Source: Flavobacterium glaciei
GTDB taxonomy: Bacteria; Bacteroidota; Bacteroidia; Flavobacteriales; Flavobacteriaceae
Length of the DNA: 64,000 nucleotides
Assembly: GCF_003350545.1 (NCBI RefSeq)
Contig: NZ_QQBA01000002.1
Coordinates: 1-64,000, forward strand
Direction: 5' to 3'
Shown here: positions 1-8,556 of the stretch, piece by piece
Layout: the number at the start of each line of letters is the position of its first letter
Numbering within the stretch: position 1 is the first letter of the stretch
Notes under the pieces: model-generated
Databases searched by the model: none
Seen by the model: the letters and a program-made list of their open reading frames with translations, nothing else
What the model was told of the DNA's origin: nothing
Position numbers and translations under genes: made by a program

Positions 1-376
1 TTGGTTTGTTTTGCAACTTCAAGATACTGAATTTCAGTATCTTGACCAATATCTTTCCCCGATTTTTTTCCTTAATTTAATTTCACCCAACGGGTTACAA
101 AATGTAATAAGTATAAAAAATGAACGAGTACTTTGCGATAATTCTTCGCAGCAGTGCCGTTTTTTTTTATATATCAATAGTGTTATTTCTATTAGGTTAA
201 AAATATTTGTGACAACTGAACTGCGCAGCGATAATATTATTGCTACTTATCAATACCCCCTTTTAAAACGCTATGATAAAAACAAAACTAGTTTTTAGGG
301 AGGTTTTCCCTAAGCGTAAATAGCAATAATTAAAAACTCTTAAATTGTAAAGTAACAAGAATTAAATAAGATATTC
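1..376. other. Intergenic stretch with two small hairpins, no gene seen
   Basis: No convincing gene here. A perfect 12-bp stem with a 3-base loop lies at 19-45 (arm TCAAGATACTGA). It has no T-run after it, so it is either the end of an unseen upstream unit or a plain palindrome. A second 6-7 bp stem lies near 295-313 (TAGGGA/TCCCTA). A 95-codon open frame crosses the region, but its composition (F, I, N, S, Q runs) is that of translated AT-rich spacer. Confidence 0.5.
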
Positions 377-658
377 ATGAAAATAGAACATATAAACGAA
401 ACTACAAGTGGCCATTTTAAAGCCGTTATACAAGAAGTAGAAATTGGAAAAATGACCTATACTTGGTCAGGAACTAAAACATTTATCATTGACCACACCG
501 AGGTAAATCCTGATTTTAAAGGTCAAAGTGTGGGAAAGAAAATGATATTAGAAGCTGTACAATATGCTCGAGAAAACAATTTTAAAATTATACCCACTTG
601 CTCTTTTGCAAAAAGCATATTTGATAAAACTAAGGAAATTCAGGATATACAATTGTAG
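377..658 (+). CDS. Small GNAT N-acetyltransferase (YjdJ-type)
   Basis: 93 residues, starting at the only sensible ATG. The pattern is that of the very short GNAT_acetyltr_2/YjdJ proteins: a strand region with 'HTEVNPDFKGQSVGKKMILEAV' split around the acetyl-CoA pyrophosphate loop (GQSVGKK, about residues 50-56), followed by a helix and 'KIIPTCSFAKSIF', the typical conserved C-terminal strand of this subgroup. Substrate unknown; family members are thought to acetylate small molecules or protein amines in the cytoplasm. It stands alone, converging on the phosphate transporter gene, with a shared hairpin terminator right after its stop. Confidence 0.85.
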   Translation: MKIEHINETTSGHFKAVIQEVEIGKMTYTWSGTKTFIIDHTEVNPDFKGQSVGKKMILEAVQYARENNFKIIPTCSFAKSIFDKTKEIQDIQL

Positions 659-677
659 AAGCTTAATTTTAGAGCAT

Positions 678-709
678 AAAAAAACCATTCATATAAGAAT
701 GGTTTTTTT
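678..709. terminator. Bidirectional terminator between GNAT gene and pit
   Basis: Perfect 13-bp stem (seven A, then CCATTC; loop ATATAA; GAATGG, then seven T). It has an A-run on one side and a T-run on the other, so it can stop both the + strand GNAT gene and the - strand phosphate transporter. Confidence 0.85.
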
Positions 710-728
710 GATGTTTGTAATTTAAGTA

Positions 729-2075
729 TTAAATAAAAATACTAAATATATAATAAATGATTGCTGCTAATATTGCAGAAATTGGAATTGTTAAAACCCA
801 AGCCCATAATAAGCTAACTGTCATTCCCCATCGTACAGCAGAAACTCTTTTAGTAAGTCCAACTCCAATAATAGATCCAGTGATAGTGTGTGTGGTACTT
901 ACAGGCACTTTAAAATGTTCCGTAAAATATAATGTCAAAGCTCCGGCGGTTTCTGCTGCAACACCTTCAAAAGAAGTTACTTTTGTGATTTTAGACCCCA
1001 TTGTTTTCACAATTTTCCATCCTCCACTCAAAGTACCAGCTGCAATTGCAGAATAACAGGCAAGAGGAATCCACTCTGGCATTTTGAAAACCCCATTTTC
1101 GTCCGGAAGAACAACATCTAACCAATCTGGTAAACTTTCTTGAGCAATTCCACTAGTTTGAATGTAAACAGTTACTGCTGCGGCAATAATCCCCATAACT
1201 TTTTGAGAGTCATTACCACCGTGACCTAAACTAAAAGCTGCAGATGACAATAACTGCATTTTCTTTAACCAAAAAGTTGATTGGTGCAGGTTTAAACTAC
1301 TAAAAAACAAACAAAAAGAACTTATAGATAGTATAATAAATGCAACTAAAAACCACTTAATATTATGCGATTCAAAAACTACACTCCAAAAATGAGAGTC
1401 AAATCGAGTTTTTTTGATGTCATCGAAATAAACCATTTGACTTTCCACAAACCAGATAGTCAATAACATTAATAAAATTGTAAAAATCTTAGGATATACA
1501 CTTCTTCTAGAGGCATTTAGAAGCCATATTGAAATCAAATAAGACATCAAAGCACCCAATAAAGGAGCTAAAACGATAAAAGCGATAATTATTAAAACCC
1601 CAGAAGGGAAACCTCCATTTTTTCCTGCAGTATACCAGTTTACAGTATCATACCAGTATGCTGTATGAACTTGTGTTCCTTCAATAACTTCATATCCAAA
1701 AAAACCATGAACTGCAATAGCATGTGCAATGGCAGCTCCAGCAAATCCTCCGATAAGAGTATGTGATGAACTCGATGGAATTCCTTGCCACCAAGTGAAC
1801 AAATTCCAAATAATTGCAGCTATAACTCCGGCAAGGATTACAACTAAATTAATTTCCAAAGTATTGGCTGTTTTTGCAACTGTATCAGCAACACCAAAAC
1901 CAAAAACCCAATACGCCAAAAAGTTAAAGAATGCCGCCCAAACTACTGCTTGGAAAGGAGTTAATACTTTTGTAGCAACAACAGTCGCTATAGCATTAGC
2001 AGCATCATGAAAACCGTTGATGTAATCAAATATTAAAGCCAGAACTATAATGACTATAAGTAGAGTAAATTCCAT
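729..2075 (-). CDS. pit: PiT-family inorganic phosphate transporter
   Basis: 448 residues, normal for bacterial PiT (PHO4) symporters, which import phosphate (often as a metal-phosphate complex) driven by H+ or Na+. Both halves of the duplicated family signature are visible: the N-terminal 'GFHDAANAIATVVAT' (about residues 21-35) and the C-terminal 'VPVSTTHTITGSIIG' with 'LGHGGNDSQKVMG' in the second half. About ten hydrophobic segments span the protein; 'GIPSSSSHTLIGGFAG' near residue 100 is the matching first-repeat motif. It follows the DUF47 gene by 30 bases, the usual DUF47-pit pair, and is probably co-transcribed with it. Confidence 0.93.
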   Translation of the reverse strand: MEFTLLIVIIVLALIFDYINGFHDAANAIATVVATKVLTPFQAVVWAAFFNFLAYWVFGFGVADTVAKTANTLEINLVVILAGVIAAIIWNLFTWWQGIPSSSSHTLIGGFAGAAIAHAIAVHGFFGYEVIEGTQVHTAYWYDTVNWYTAGKNGGFPSGVLIIIAFIVLAPLLGALMSYLISIWLLNASRRSVYPKIFTILLMLLTIWFVESQMVYFDDIKKTRFDSHFWSVVFESHNIKWFLVAFIILSISSFCLFFSSLNLHQSTFWLKKMQLLSSAAFSLGHGGNDSQKVMGIIAAAVTVYIQTSGIAQESLPDWLDVVLPDENGVFKMPEWIPLACYSAIAAGTLSGGWKIVKTMGSKITKVTSFEGVAAETAGALTLYFTEHFKVPVSTTHTITGSIIGVGLTKRVSAVRWGMTVSLLWAWVLTIPISAILAAIIYYIFSIFI

Positions 2076-2105
2076 AACTATAATTTCAGAATAAAACCGG
2101 TTGGG

Positions 2106-2750
2106 TTAAGAATGTTTAACAGAAATTGACTCTAAAACACTTGCTACACTTTTACATTTATCTGCCGCAGTTTCTAGAACTGACAATACTTCTTTGTACT
2201 TGATAATATTTTTTGCATCCGTTTCGTTTTCAAATAAATCAAGAACTGCTTTATCATAAACATTATCTGATTTATTCTCCAATTTATTTATTCTAACACA
2301 AGCATCAGTAATATTCTTGATTTTTTTCAAATCTCTCAACTCTCTAACCGCAATATCAATATTTTGACAAGCTTCAAGATTAATTTCAGTTAATTTACGA
2401 ATTGATTTAGTGATTTTATCTACTTGATACAACCTCATTCTACTTGCTGCACCGTGAAGGTTATCTGCTACATTATCTATAGAAGTAATCAATGAGTGTA
2501 TGTCTTCCCTATCAAAAGGTGTAATGAAATTTCTACTTAATTCTAAATTTGTTTGACGAGTAATATCTTCTCCTTTTTGCTCTAAAGCATCAATTTTCTG
2601 AAAAAGAACTTCACGTTCCCTCAAAGGAAGATTTACAGCTTCGTGCAAGTTTGTAGCAATTTCAATTAAATTACTAGATGCTTCTTCAAATAGAGGAAAG
2701 AACTTTTTGTCTTTAGGAACCAAAAATTGGAAAAAATTATTTATATTCAT
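2106..2750 (-). CDS. DUF47 (PhoU-like) phosphate transporter accessory protein
   Basis: 214 residues, highly helical and charged, without membrane segments. It has the layout of the DUF47/YkaA family, a PhoU-like helical bundle: 'FFPLFEEASSNLIEIATNLHEAVN' near the N terminus and 'EKKGEDITRQTNLELSRNFITPFDREDIHSLITSIDNVADNL' (given here in pieces of the family signature, residues about 55-95: 'FITPFDREDI' is the diagnostic string). Members are encoded next to pit and are thought to control PiT transport. A TAATTTTG -7 element lies just upstream, so this gene and pit probably form their own unit separate from hutH. Confidence 0.9.
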   Translation of the reverse strand: MNINNFFQFLVPKDKKFFPLFEEASSNLIEIATNLHEAVNLPLREREVLFQKIDALEQKGEDITRQTNLELSRNFITPFDREDIHSLITSIDNVADNLHGAASRMRLYQVDKITKSIRKLTEINLEACQNIDIAVRELRDLKKIKNITDACVRINKLENKSDNVYDKAVLDLFENETDAKNIIKYKEVLSVLETAADKCKSVASVLESISVKHS

Positions 2751-2770
2751 TTCATTAAAATTTAGTTTGG

Positions 2771-2778
2771 CAAAATTA
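2771..2778 (-). promoter_or_regulatory. -7 element (TAATTTTG) for DUF47-pit
   Basis: TAATTTTG matches TAnnTTTG on the - strand, about 20 bases before the DUF47 start codon, inside the 49-base gap after hutH. No TTG is found at the usual -33 distance. Confidence 0.5.
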
Positions 2779-2799
2779 CTTCATTATTCAATGCTAATG

Positions 2800-4314
2800 T
2801 TAAGCCATTGTTAACAAATCATTTTCTATTTGAAAAGTGTTTAAAAACGAAACCGTATTCTCAATATCATAATGCAAGATTCTATCCTCTTTTATCAAAG
2901 GAACTTCCTGACGATAGGCGCTTAAAAACATTTCGATAAAATCGCTGGATTGCAATGGTCGTCTGTATTCAATAGCCTGAGAAGCATTCATAAGTTCAAT
3001 CGCTAAAATACGTTCTAAATTATCTAAAACACGTAACGCTTTTGTAGCTGCATTAGCACCCATACTTACATGATCTTCTTGTCCGTTACTGGAAACAATA
3101 CTGTCAATACTGGCAGGAGTTGCCAATTGTTTATTTTGACTGGCGATACTTGCCGCTGTATATTGTGGAATCATCAAACCGGAATTTAATCCTGGATTAT
3201 CCACTAAAAATGCAGGAAGACTTCTCAAACCAGAAATCAACTGATAGGTTCTTCGTTCCGAAATACTTCCTAGTTCAGCTAAAGCAATTGCCATAAAATC
3301 TAAAGCTAATGCTAAAGGTTGCCCGTGAAAATTACCTCCAGAAATAATTTGGTCACTTTCAATGAATATATTAGGATTATCCGTCACCGAATTAATCTCT
3401 GTTTTAAAAACTTTCTTTACGTAATCAAATGCATCTTTTGATGCGCCGTGGACTTGAGGCATACATCTAAAAGAATAGGGATCTTGAACATGTTTTTTTT
3501 CTTGTTCGATGATTGTACTTCCTTCCAAAAATCCTTTTATACGATTTGCAGTTACAATTTGTCCTTTATGAGGTCTGATAAAATGTATCAATTCATGAAA
3601 AGGCTCTATTCTTCCATCAAAAGCTTCTAATGAAATAGTTCCTATTAAATCTGCCAAATAAGAAAATTTACTTACTTTCATCAAAATATGAGCTCCATAG
3701 GCACTCATAAATTGAGTCCCATTCAATAAAGCCAATCCTTCTTTAGACTGCAATACAATTGGTTCCCAATCAAATTGTTTCAAAACTAAACCTGAATGTA
3801 CTTTCTTACCTTCAAAATGTACCTCGCCTTCACCTAATAATGGTAACGATAAATGTGCTAATGGAGCTAAATCTCCCGAGGCTCCTAGAGATCCTTGTGT
3901 ATAAATTACAGGAAGAATATCATTATTGTAAAACGCAATCAATCGTTCCACCGTTTGTAATTGAATTCCGGAATGTCCATAACTCAATGACTGGATTTTA
4001 AGCAACAACATCAATTTTACAATTTCTGTTGGCACTTCCTCTCCTGTTCCACAAGAATGCGATTTGACTAAATTTTCTTGTAACTGTGATAAGTTTTCTT
4101 TTGAAATCTTCACATTACAAAGTGAACCAAATCCCGTATTAATTCCATAGATAGGCTCTGAATGAGAAGCCATTTTTTTATCTAAATAATCCCTACATTT
4201 CTGAATATTTACTTTAGCCTCTTCAGAAAGTGCTAATAATTTACCATGAGAAATAATCTCTTCTAAGGTTTCAAAACTGAGTAATTGCGTACTTATATAA
4301 TGTGTGTTGTCCAT
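2800..4314 (-). CDS. hutH: Histidine ammonia-lyase
   Basis: 504 residues, the normal size. Catalyses L-histidine to urocanate plus ammonia, the first step of histidine breakdown. The MIO prosthetic group forms from Ala-Ser-Gly at residues 145-147 within 'GSLGASGDLAPLAHL'; 'YGINTGFG' (56-63) supplies the catalytic Tyr loop, and 'SVTDNPNIF', 'GGNFHGQPLALALD' and 'SSNGQEDHVSMG' are the other family blocks. The other hut genes are not nearby, so the rest of the pathway lies elsewhere or the enzyme acts alone. It is divergent from the threonine operon across a 430-base AT-rich spacer. Confidence 0.95.
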   Translation of the reverse strand: MDNTHYISTQLLSFETLEEIISHGKLLALSEEAKVNIQKCRDYLDKKMASHSEPIYGINTGFGSLCNVKISKENLSQLQENLVKSHSCGTGEEVPTEIVKLMLLLKIQSLSYGHSGIQLQTVERLIAFYNNDILPVIYTQGSLGASGDLAPLAHLSLPLLGEGEVHFEGKKVHSGLVLKQFDWEPIVLQSKEGLALLNGTQFMSAYGAHILMKVSKFSYLADLIGTISLEAFDGRIEPFHELIHFIRPHKGQIVTANRIKGFLEGSTIIEQEKKHVQDPYSFRCMPQVHGASKDAFDYVKKVFKTEINSVTDNPNIFIESDQIISGGNFHGQPLALALDFMAIALAELGSISERRTYQLISGLRSLPAFLVDNPGLNSGLMIPQYTAASIASQNKQLATPASIDSIVSSNGQEDHVSMGANAATKALRVLDNLERILAIELMNASQAIEYRRPLQSSDFIEMFLSAYRQEVPLIKEDRILHYDIENTVSFLNTFQIENDLLTMA

Positions 4315-4730
4315 TTTTATATCTTATTTAAAGGGTAAAATTCAATAAATCTATATTAATACACAACTTTTATTAACGATAATTAAAAATTCAAGCTAAA
4401 AAACAAACACACATAATTTTCACGAATGAATGATTGTAAATTAACCAACTTATAATCCGAGACATAAAGCACAATAATTAATAGTTATTTCCCTCTCAAA
4501 AATTTTAAAAAAGTTGCAAAATTCCTCAAAATGGCATTATTCATAGAATTAAAATATTTTTAAAAAGTGATATAACGAATCGCAAATCAATTAATTTTTT
4601 CCTAAAAATACGAATAGCTCCAACATAGACCTTGAAAACTAAACAATATTCAATAATCGTCTGAATGGTTTTGAAAAATTAAAATATTCGTAAAAAGGAA
4701 ATTTGAGGCTTCCAATTTTATAAAAAACAG
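4315..4730. other. AT-rich divergent spacer between hutH and the thr leader
   Basis: About 415 bases without a convincing open frame. It must hold the hutH promoter (no clean TAnnTTTG was found close to its start) and whatever sits upstream of the thr promoter. No clear operator or repeat was recognised. Confidence 0.4.
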
Positions 4731-4738
4731 TACTTTTG
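4731..4738 (+). promoter_or_regulatory. -7 element (TACTTTTG) of the thr operon
   Basis: TACTTTTG matches TAnnTTTG. A TTTG lies at 4702-4705, slightly further upstream than usual. The predicted transcript begins near 4742-4744, only a few bases before the leader-peptide ATG at 4748. Confidence 0.6.
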
Positions 4739-4747
4739 AAAAATCAA

Positions 4748-4840
4748 ATGATAAACAACAGAAAAACATATTACTCTTCTTTTACAACTCAACTTCGAGT
4801 TGTTTCTTCTGTTACATTTACAACAACTACTACCCCTTAG
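4748..4840 (+). CDS. thrL: thr operon leader peptide (30 residues)
   Basis: A 30-codon frame starting ATG at 4748 and ending TAG at 4838-4840, too short for ordinary gene calling. The peptide ends SSVTFTTTTTP: five Thr codons in a row (4820-4834) and nine Thr in all, directly upstream of thrABC. This is the composition of transcription-attenuation leader peptides such as E. coli ThrL, though the sequence is not similar to it. When charged threonyl-tRNA is scarce, the ribosome should stall on the Thr run. The arm AGTTGT (4799-4804) can pair either with the upstream ACAACT (hairpin near 4784-4804) or with the ACAACT inside the Thr codons. The peptide is not named from a database; the role is inferred from composition and position. 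Confidence 0.75.
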   Translation: MINNRKTYYSSFTTQLRVVSSVTFTTTTTP

Positions 4841-4855
4841 GGGTATACATTTTAC

Positions 4856-4883
4856 ATATAATCCTATTTATTATATTTTTTTT
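4856..4883 (+). terminator. Attenuator-type terminator in the thr leader
   Basis: ATATAAT, 7-base loop, ATTATAT, then seven T. The stem is all A/T and weak, but the T-run is strong and it lies 15 bases after the leader-peptide stop and 65 bases before thrA, where an attenuator terminator is expected. A second small stem (ACCCC-TTA-GGGGT, about 4832-4844) overlaps the leader stop codon. Confidence 0.5.
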
Positions 4884-4947
4884 CTAAAGAAAGAAAGTAC
4901 TTGGGTATATAATAAACATTTGCATTTTTTAAATTAAACAAACAAAA

Positions 4948-7395
4948 ATGAAAGTATTAAAATTTGGAGGAACTTCAGTTGCCAATGCACAAAATATAAA
5001 ACTGGTTTTAGATATTGTTATCAATAAAGCAAAAGAAGAAAAATTAATCGTTGTGGTTTCCGCTTTCAGCAAAATAACTGATTTGCTTCAACTTGCTTCG
5101 CAAAAAGCGGCTGCTGGAGATGAGAGTTTCAAAGATATTCTTGCAGAAATCGAGAAAAAGCACTTAGATGCCTTAAAAGAACTTATCCCTGTGAGCTCAC
5201 AAAGCAGTCTTTTGAGCCACATCAAAAGAATCGTCAATCACCTGGAAACCTTATTGGATGGATGTTATCTTTTAGGTGAATTATCATCCAGAACTTCAGA
5301 TACAATTTTGAGTTTTGGTGAATTGTTGTCTTCGTATATCATCGCAGAAGCTTTAAAACAAAATCTAGTAAATAGCAGTTATAAAGACAGTCGAGAATTA
5401 ATAAAAACTAACAACCATTTTGGAAAAGCAGTTGTTAATTTTGATGTTTCCAATGAATTAATTGTGGACTATTTTGCTTCAAATGAAAATCAGGTGGTCG
5501 TTATGCCAGGATTTATTGCTGCTTCACTTGACGGAATCAATACTACTTTAGGTCGCGGTGGATCGGATTATACAGCCGCAATTCTTGCAGGCGCACTTGA
5601 TGCAAATGAATTAGAAATTTGGACTGACGTTAACGGAATGTTTACTGCCAATCCAAAAATTGTAAAACAAGCACAACCTATCGCCTTCATTTCCTATCAG
5701 GAAGCTATGGAGCTTTCGCATTTTGGTGCCAAAGTTTTATACCCGCCAACTATTCAACCGGTATTGAGAAAGAATATTCCCATTCTGATTAAAAACACTT
5801 TCGAACCAGCAGCAGAAGGAACATACATTTCCAATCAGGTTTTTGCACAATCCAATCCCGTAAAAGGAATCACACACATTGATGCAATCACACTGATAAC
5901 ACTCGAAGGCTCTGGAATGATTGGTGTTTCCGGCTCTTCTAAAAGGCTTTTTGAAGTATTATCCAATAAAAATATCAACGTAATTTTCATTACTCAAGCC
6001 TCATCAGAACATTCTATTTGTATCGGAATATTAAATTCTGATGCCGATGTGGCGGAAGAAGCTATCAACAAAGCTTTTGAAGTGGAAATTTCACAAAATA
6101 AAGTAGAACCTTGCATTGTCGAGAAAAACCTTTGCATTATTGCTTTAGTCGGTGAAAACATGAAAAATCATCAAGGTCTAAGCGGTAGAATGTTTAGCAC
6201 TTTAGGTAAAAACAATGTCAACATCAGAGCCATTGCACAAGGTGCTTCTGAAAGAAATATTTCAGCAGTTATCAATGAAAGAGATGTAAAAAAAGCATTG
6301 AATACGCTACACGAAAACTTTTTTGAAGAAAATACCAAACAGTTGAACCTATTTGTAATGGGCGTTGGAAATGTAGGTGAAAAATTCATAGAGCAAGTTC
6401 ACCAACAAAAGAAATTCCTGAAAAATAATTTAAAAATAAACCTACGCGTTGTTGCTTTATCTAATTCCAGAAAGATGTACTTTGATGAAGATGGAATCGC
6501 ATTAAAAGAATGGCAGTTTTTACTGGAAACAGGAGAACCTGCTGACAAAGAAAAGTTTATTTCAAATGTTAAAGAACTGAATTTACGCAACAGTATTTTT
6601 GTGGATATCACAGCAAATGAAAGTGTTTCTAAAACGTACGAACAGTATTTAAAACGAAATATTGCTGTAGTAACTTGTAACAAAATTGCCTGTGCTTCTG
6701 AGTATGACAATTACAAAAAACTGAAGAAATTATCCAGACAATTTAATGCACCTTTCCTTTTTGAAACAAATGTTGGAGCTGGATTACCAATTATTGATAC
6801 GGTTAAAAACTTAGTTGCTTCTGGCGATAAAGTCAATAAAATTCAAGCCGTTTTATCTGGAAGTTTGAACTTTATCTTTAATAATTTTGATGAAAACAAT
6901 ACTTTTCATAATGTCGTTAAAGAAGCTGGTGTACAAGGATTTACAGAGCCGGATCCAAAGATAGATTTGAGCGGAATTGACGTTGCCAGAAAGATATTAA
7001 TCTTGATTCGTGAAAGTGGTTACAAAATGGAAATTGATGAGATTGAAAACGAATCGTTTATGCCAGCGGAATGTTTGGATACTACTTCTAATGAAGCGTT
7101 TTTTGAATCTCTACAGACACATGCAGCTAATTTTGAAACTATTTATAAAGAAGCGTTAAGCAAAGAATCTCGTTTGAAATACGTAGCGCAATTCGAAAAT
7201 GGAAAAGCAAATGTTGGTTTAAGATTCATCCCGAAAGACCATCCGTTTTACAATTTGGAAGGAAAAGACAATATCGTATTATTTTTCACTGATCGTTATG
7301 TGGATCAACCTTTATTAATAAAAGGTGCCGGTGCCGGAGCAGCAGTTACCGCTTCAGGAATATTTGCTGATGTGATTAGAATTGGAAACGTATAA
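4948..7395 (+). CDS. thrA: Bifunctional aspartokinase / homoserine dehydrogenase
   Basis: 815 residues, the size of ThrA-type fusions. Phosphorylates aspartate and reduces aspartate semialdehyde to homoserine, the first and third steps of the branch to threonine. Aspartokinase part: 'KFGGTSVANA' at residues 4-13, 'TLGRGGSDYTAAILA' near 205 and 'EIWTDVNGM'. Two ACT-like regulatory segments follow (about 315-460), which usually confer threonine feedback inhibition. The homoserine dehydrogenase Rossmann motif 'GVGNVGEKF' begins near 472, with 'LSGSLNFIF' and 'GFTEPDPKIDLSGIDVARKILIL' motifs further on (quoted in part). First structural gene of the operon, behind the leader peptide. Confidence 0.96.
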   Translation: MKVLKFGGTSVANAQNIKLVLDIVINKAKEEKLIVVVSAFSKITDLLQLASQKAAAGDESFKDILAEIEKKHLDALKELIPVSSQSSLLSHIKRIVNHLETLLDGCYLLGELSSRTSDTILSFGELLSSYIIAEALKQNLVNSSYKDSRELIKTNNHFGKAVVNFDVSNELIVDYFASNENQVVVMPGFIAASLDGINTTLGRGGSDYTAAILAGALDANELEIWTDVNGMFTANPKIVKQAQPIAFISYQEAMELSHFGAKVLYPPTIQPVLRKNIPILIKNTFEPAAEGTYISNQVFAQSNPVKGITHIDAITLITLEGSGMIGVSGSSKRLFEVLSNKNINVIFITQASSEHSICIGILNSDADVAEEAINKAFEVEISQNKVEPCIVEKNLCIIALVGENMKNHQGLSGRMFSTLGKNNVNIRAIAQGASERNISAVINERDVKKALNTLHENFFEENTKQLNLFVMGVGNVGEKFIEQVHQQKKFLKNNLKINLRVVALSNSRKMYFDEDGIALKEWQFLLETGEPADKEKFISNVKELNLRNSIFVDITANESVSKTYEQYLKRNIAVVTCNKIACASEYDNYKKLKKLSRQFNAPFLFETNVGAGLPIIDTVKNLVASGDKVNKIQAVLSGSLNFIFNNFDENNTFHNVVKEAGVQGFTEPDPKIDLSGIDVARKILILIRESGYKMEIDEIENESFMPAECLDTTSNEAFFESLQTHAANFETIYKEALSKESRLKYVAQFENGKANVGLRFIPKDHPFYNLEGKDNIVLFFTDRYVDQPLLIKGAGAGAAVTASGIFADVIRIGNV

Positions 7396-7397
7396 AC

Positions 7398-7482
7398 AAG
7401 TCGTAAAGTCGAATGTCGTAAAGTCTAAAAGTTATCTACTTGATTTTACTCTCATTACTTAGACTTTACCACTTTATGACTT
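7398..7482. repeat. Palindromic element between thrA and thrB
   Basis: An outer 12-bp stem (398-409 with 471-482, one G-U pair) and an inner 10-bp stem (GTAAAGTCTA at 7418-7427 with 7460-7469) fold the 108-base gap into one hairpin. It is built from the unit GTCRTAAAGTC, which recurs after the soxB-like gene near 57932-57960, so it belongs to a dispersed repeat family. It may protect or divide the thr mRNA. Confidence 0.65.
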
Positions 7483-7503
7483 TAGACTTTAAGACTATTA
7501 TAT

Positions 7504-8424
7504 ATGAACGTAATAAAAATATTTTGCCCCGCCACAATCGCTAATCTTTCCTGCGGATTTGATGTCCTTGGACTGTGTTTGGAAACTGCAGGTGACGAAA
7601 TGATTATTCGGAAATCAGATGTAAAAGGGATTCGCATCACAAAAATTGTGGGTGCCGACCTGCCTTTGGAAACCGAAAAAAATGTTGCAGGAGTTTCGGC
7701 TTTGGCGATGTTGGAAGCTATTGAAACCGAATTTGGATTCGAAATTGAAATTTACAAAAACATCAAAGCCGGAAGCGGAATTGGAAGCAGTGCCGCGAGT
7801 TCAGCGGGAGCAGTTTTTGGAATCAATGAATTACTCGGACGCCCATTTACGAGAAAAGAATTAGTATTATTTGCGATGCAAGGCGAAAAATTAGCCAGTG
7901 GAAACGCTCACGCTGATAATGTTGCTCCTGCCCTTTTGGGTGGATTTACATTAGTGAGAAGTTCGAATCCATTAGATATTATCAAAATAGAAAGTCCATC
8001 AGAATTGTACGCCACGGTTATCCATCCTCAAATTGAGTTAAAAACTTCGGATGCACGTTCAGTATTAAAACAAACCGTTTCCTTGAAAAGTGCGATTACG
8101 CAATGGGGAAATGTGGGCGGATTAATCGCCGGATTGTACACTAAAGATTACGACTTAATCGGACGTTCGTTGCATGACGAAATCGTAGAACCGTTGCGAA
8201 GTGTTTTGATTCCCGGATTTGATTTAATTAAGAAAACATCCTACGAAAATGGCGCTTTAGGTTCCGGAATATCAGGTTCTGGTCCTTCCATTTTTGCTTT
8301 AAGCAAAGGAAAGGAAACCGCTGATAAAATCGCAAAGGCCATGAGCGCCGTCTATGACGAAATGAATTTACCATATGAAATTCACGTTTCTAAGGTGAAT
8401 GACGAAGGGATGAAAATTATATAA
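7504..8424 (+). CDS. thrB: Homoserine kinase
   Basis: 306 residues, GHMP kinase family; phosphorylates L-homoserine with ATP. Begins 'MNVIKIFCPATIANLSCGFDV' (cut here), the family's N-terminal substrate motif; the ATP-binding motif 'GSGIGSSAASSAGAVFG' sits near residues 91-107, and 'GSGISGSGPSIFAL' near 255 is the third GHMP motif. Second gene of thrABC, between two intercistronic palindromes. Its GC content is higher than that of thrA and of the FkbM gene further on, but the codon choice is still of the local type. Confidence 0.95.
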   Translation: MNVIKIFCPATIANLSCGFDVLGLCLETAGDEMIIRKSDVKGIRITKIVGADLPLETEKNVAGVSALAMLEAIETEFGFEIEIYKNIKAGSGIGSSAASSAGAVFGINELLGRPFTRKELVLFAMQGEKLASGNAHADNVAPALLGGFTLVRSSNPLDIIKIESPSELYATVIHPQIELKTSDARSVLKQTVSLKSAITQWGNVGGLIAGLYTKDYDLIGRSLHDEIVEPLRSVLIPGFDLIKKTSYENGALGSGISGSGPSIFALSKGKETADKIAKAMSAVYDEMNLPYEIHVSKVNDEGMKII

Positions 8425-8538
8425 TCCCCCTAACCCCCGAAGGGGGAATAAAAGGAATACGATTATTGATTTTAAAATTACAACAACACATTCTGAATCC
8501 AGTTTCGTCTCCCTTCCCTTCGGGGAGGTTTGGGGATT
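8423..8538. repeat. Inverted C/G-rich repeat pair between thrB and thrC
   Basis: Left copy 8423-8446 (AATCCCCC-TAA-CCCCCGAAGGGGG) contains its own hairpin CCCCC-GAA-GGGGG; the right copy 8516-8538 (CCCTTCGGGG-AGG-TTTGGGGATT) is a degenerate inverted version. Such C/G palindromes are common spacers in flavobacterial genomes. The right copy supplies the false upstream TTG start of thrC. Confidence 0.65.
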
Positions 8539-8556
8539 CAACAATTACTAAACACA

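Noticed and set aside
11..298. 95-codon open frame on the + strand
   Set aside because: No recognisable motif, composition of translated A/T-rich spacer, overlaps hairpins.
8530..8556. Nine extra codons at the start of thrC
   Set aside because: TTG start inside the C/G palindrome; ATG at 8557 gives the normal ThrC N terminus.
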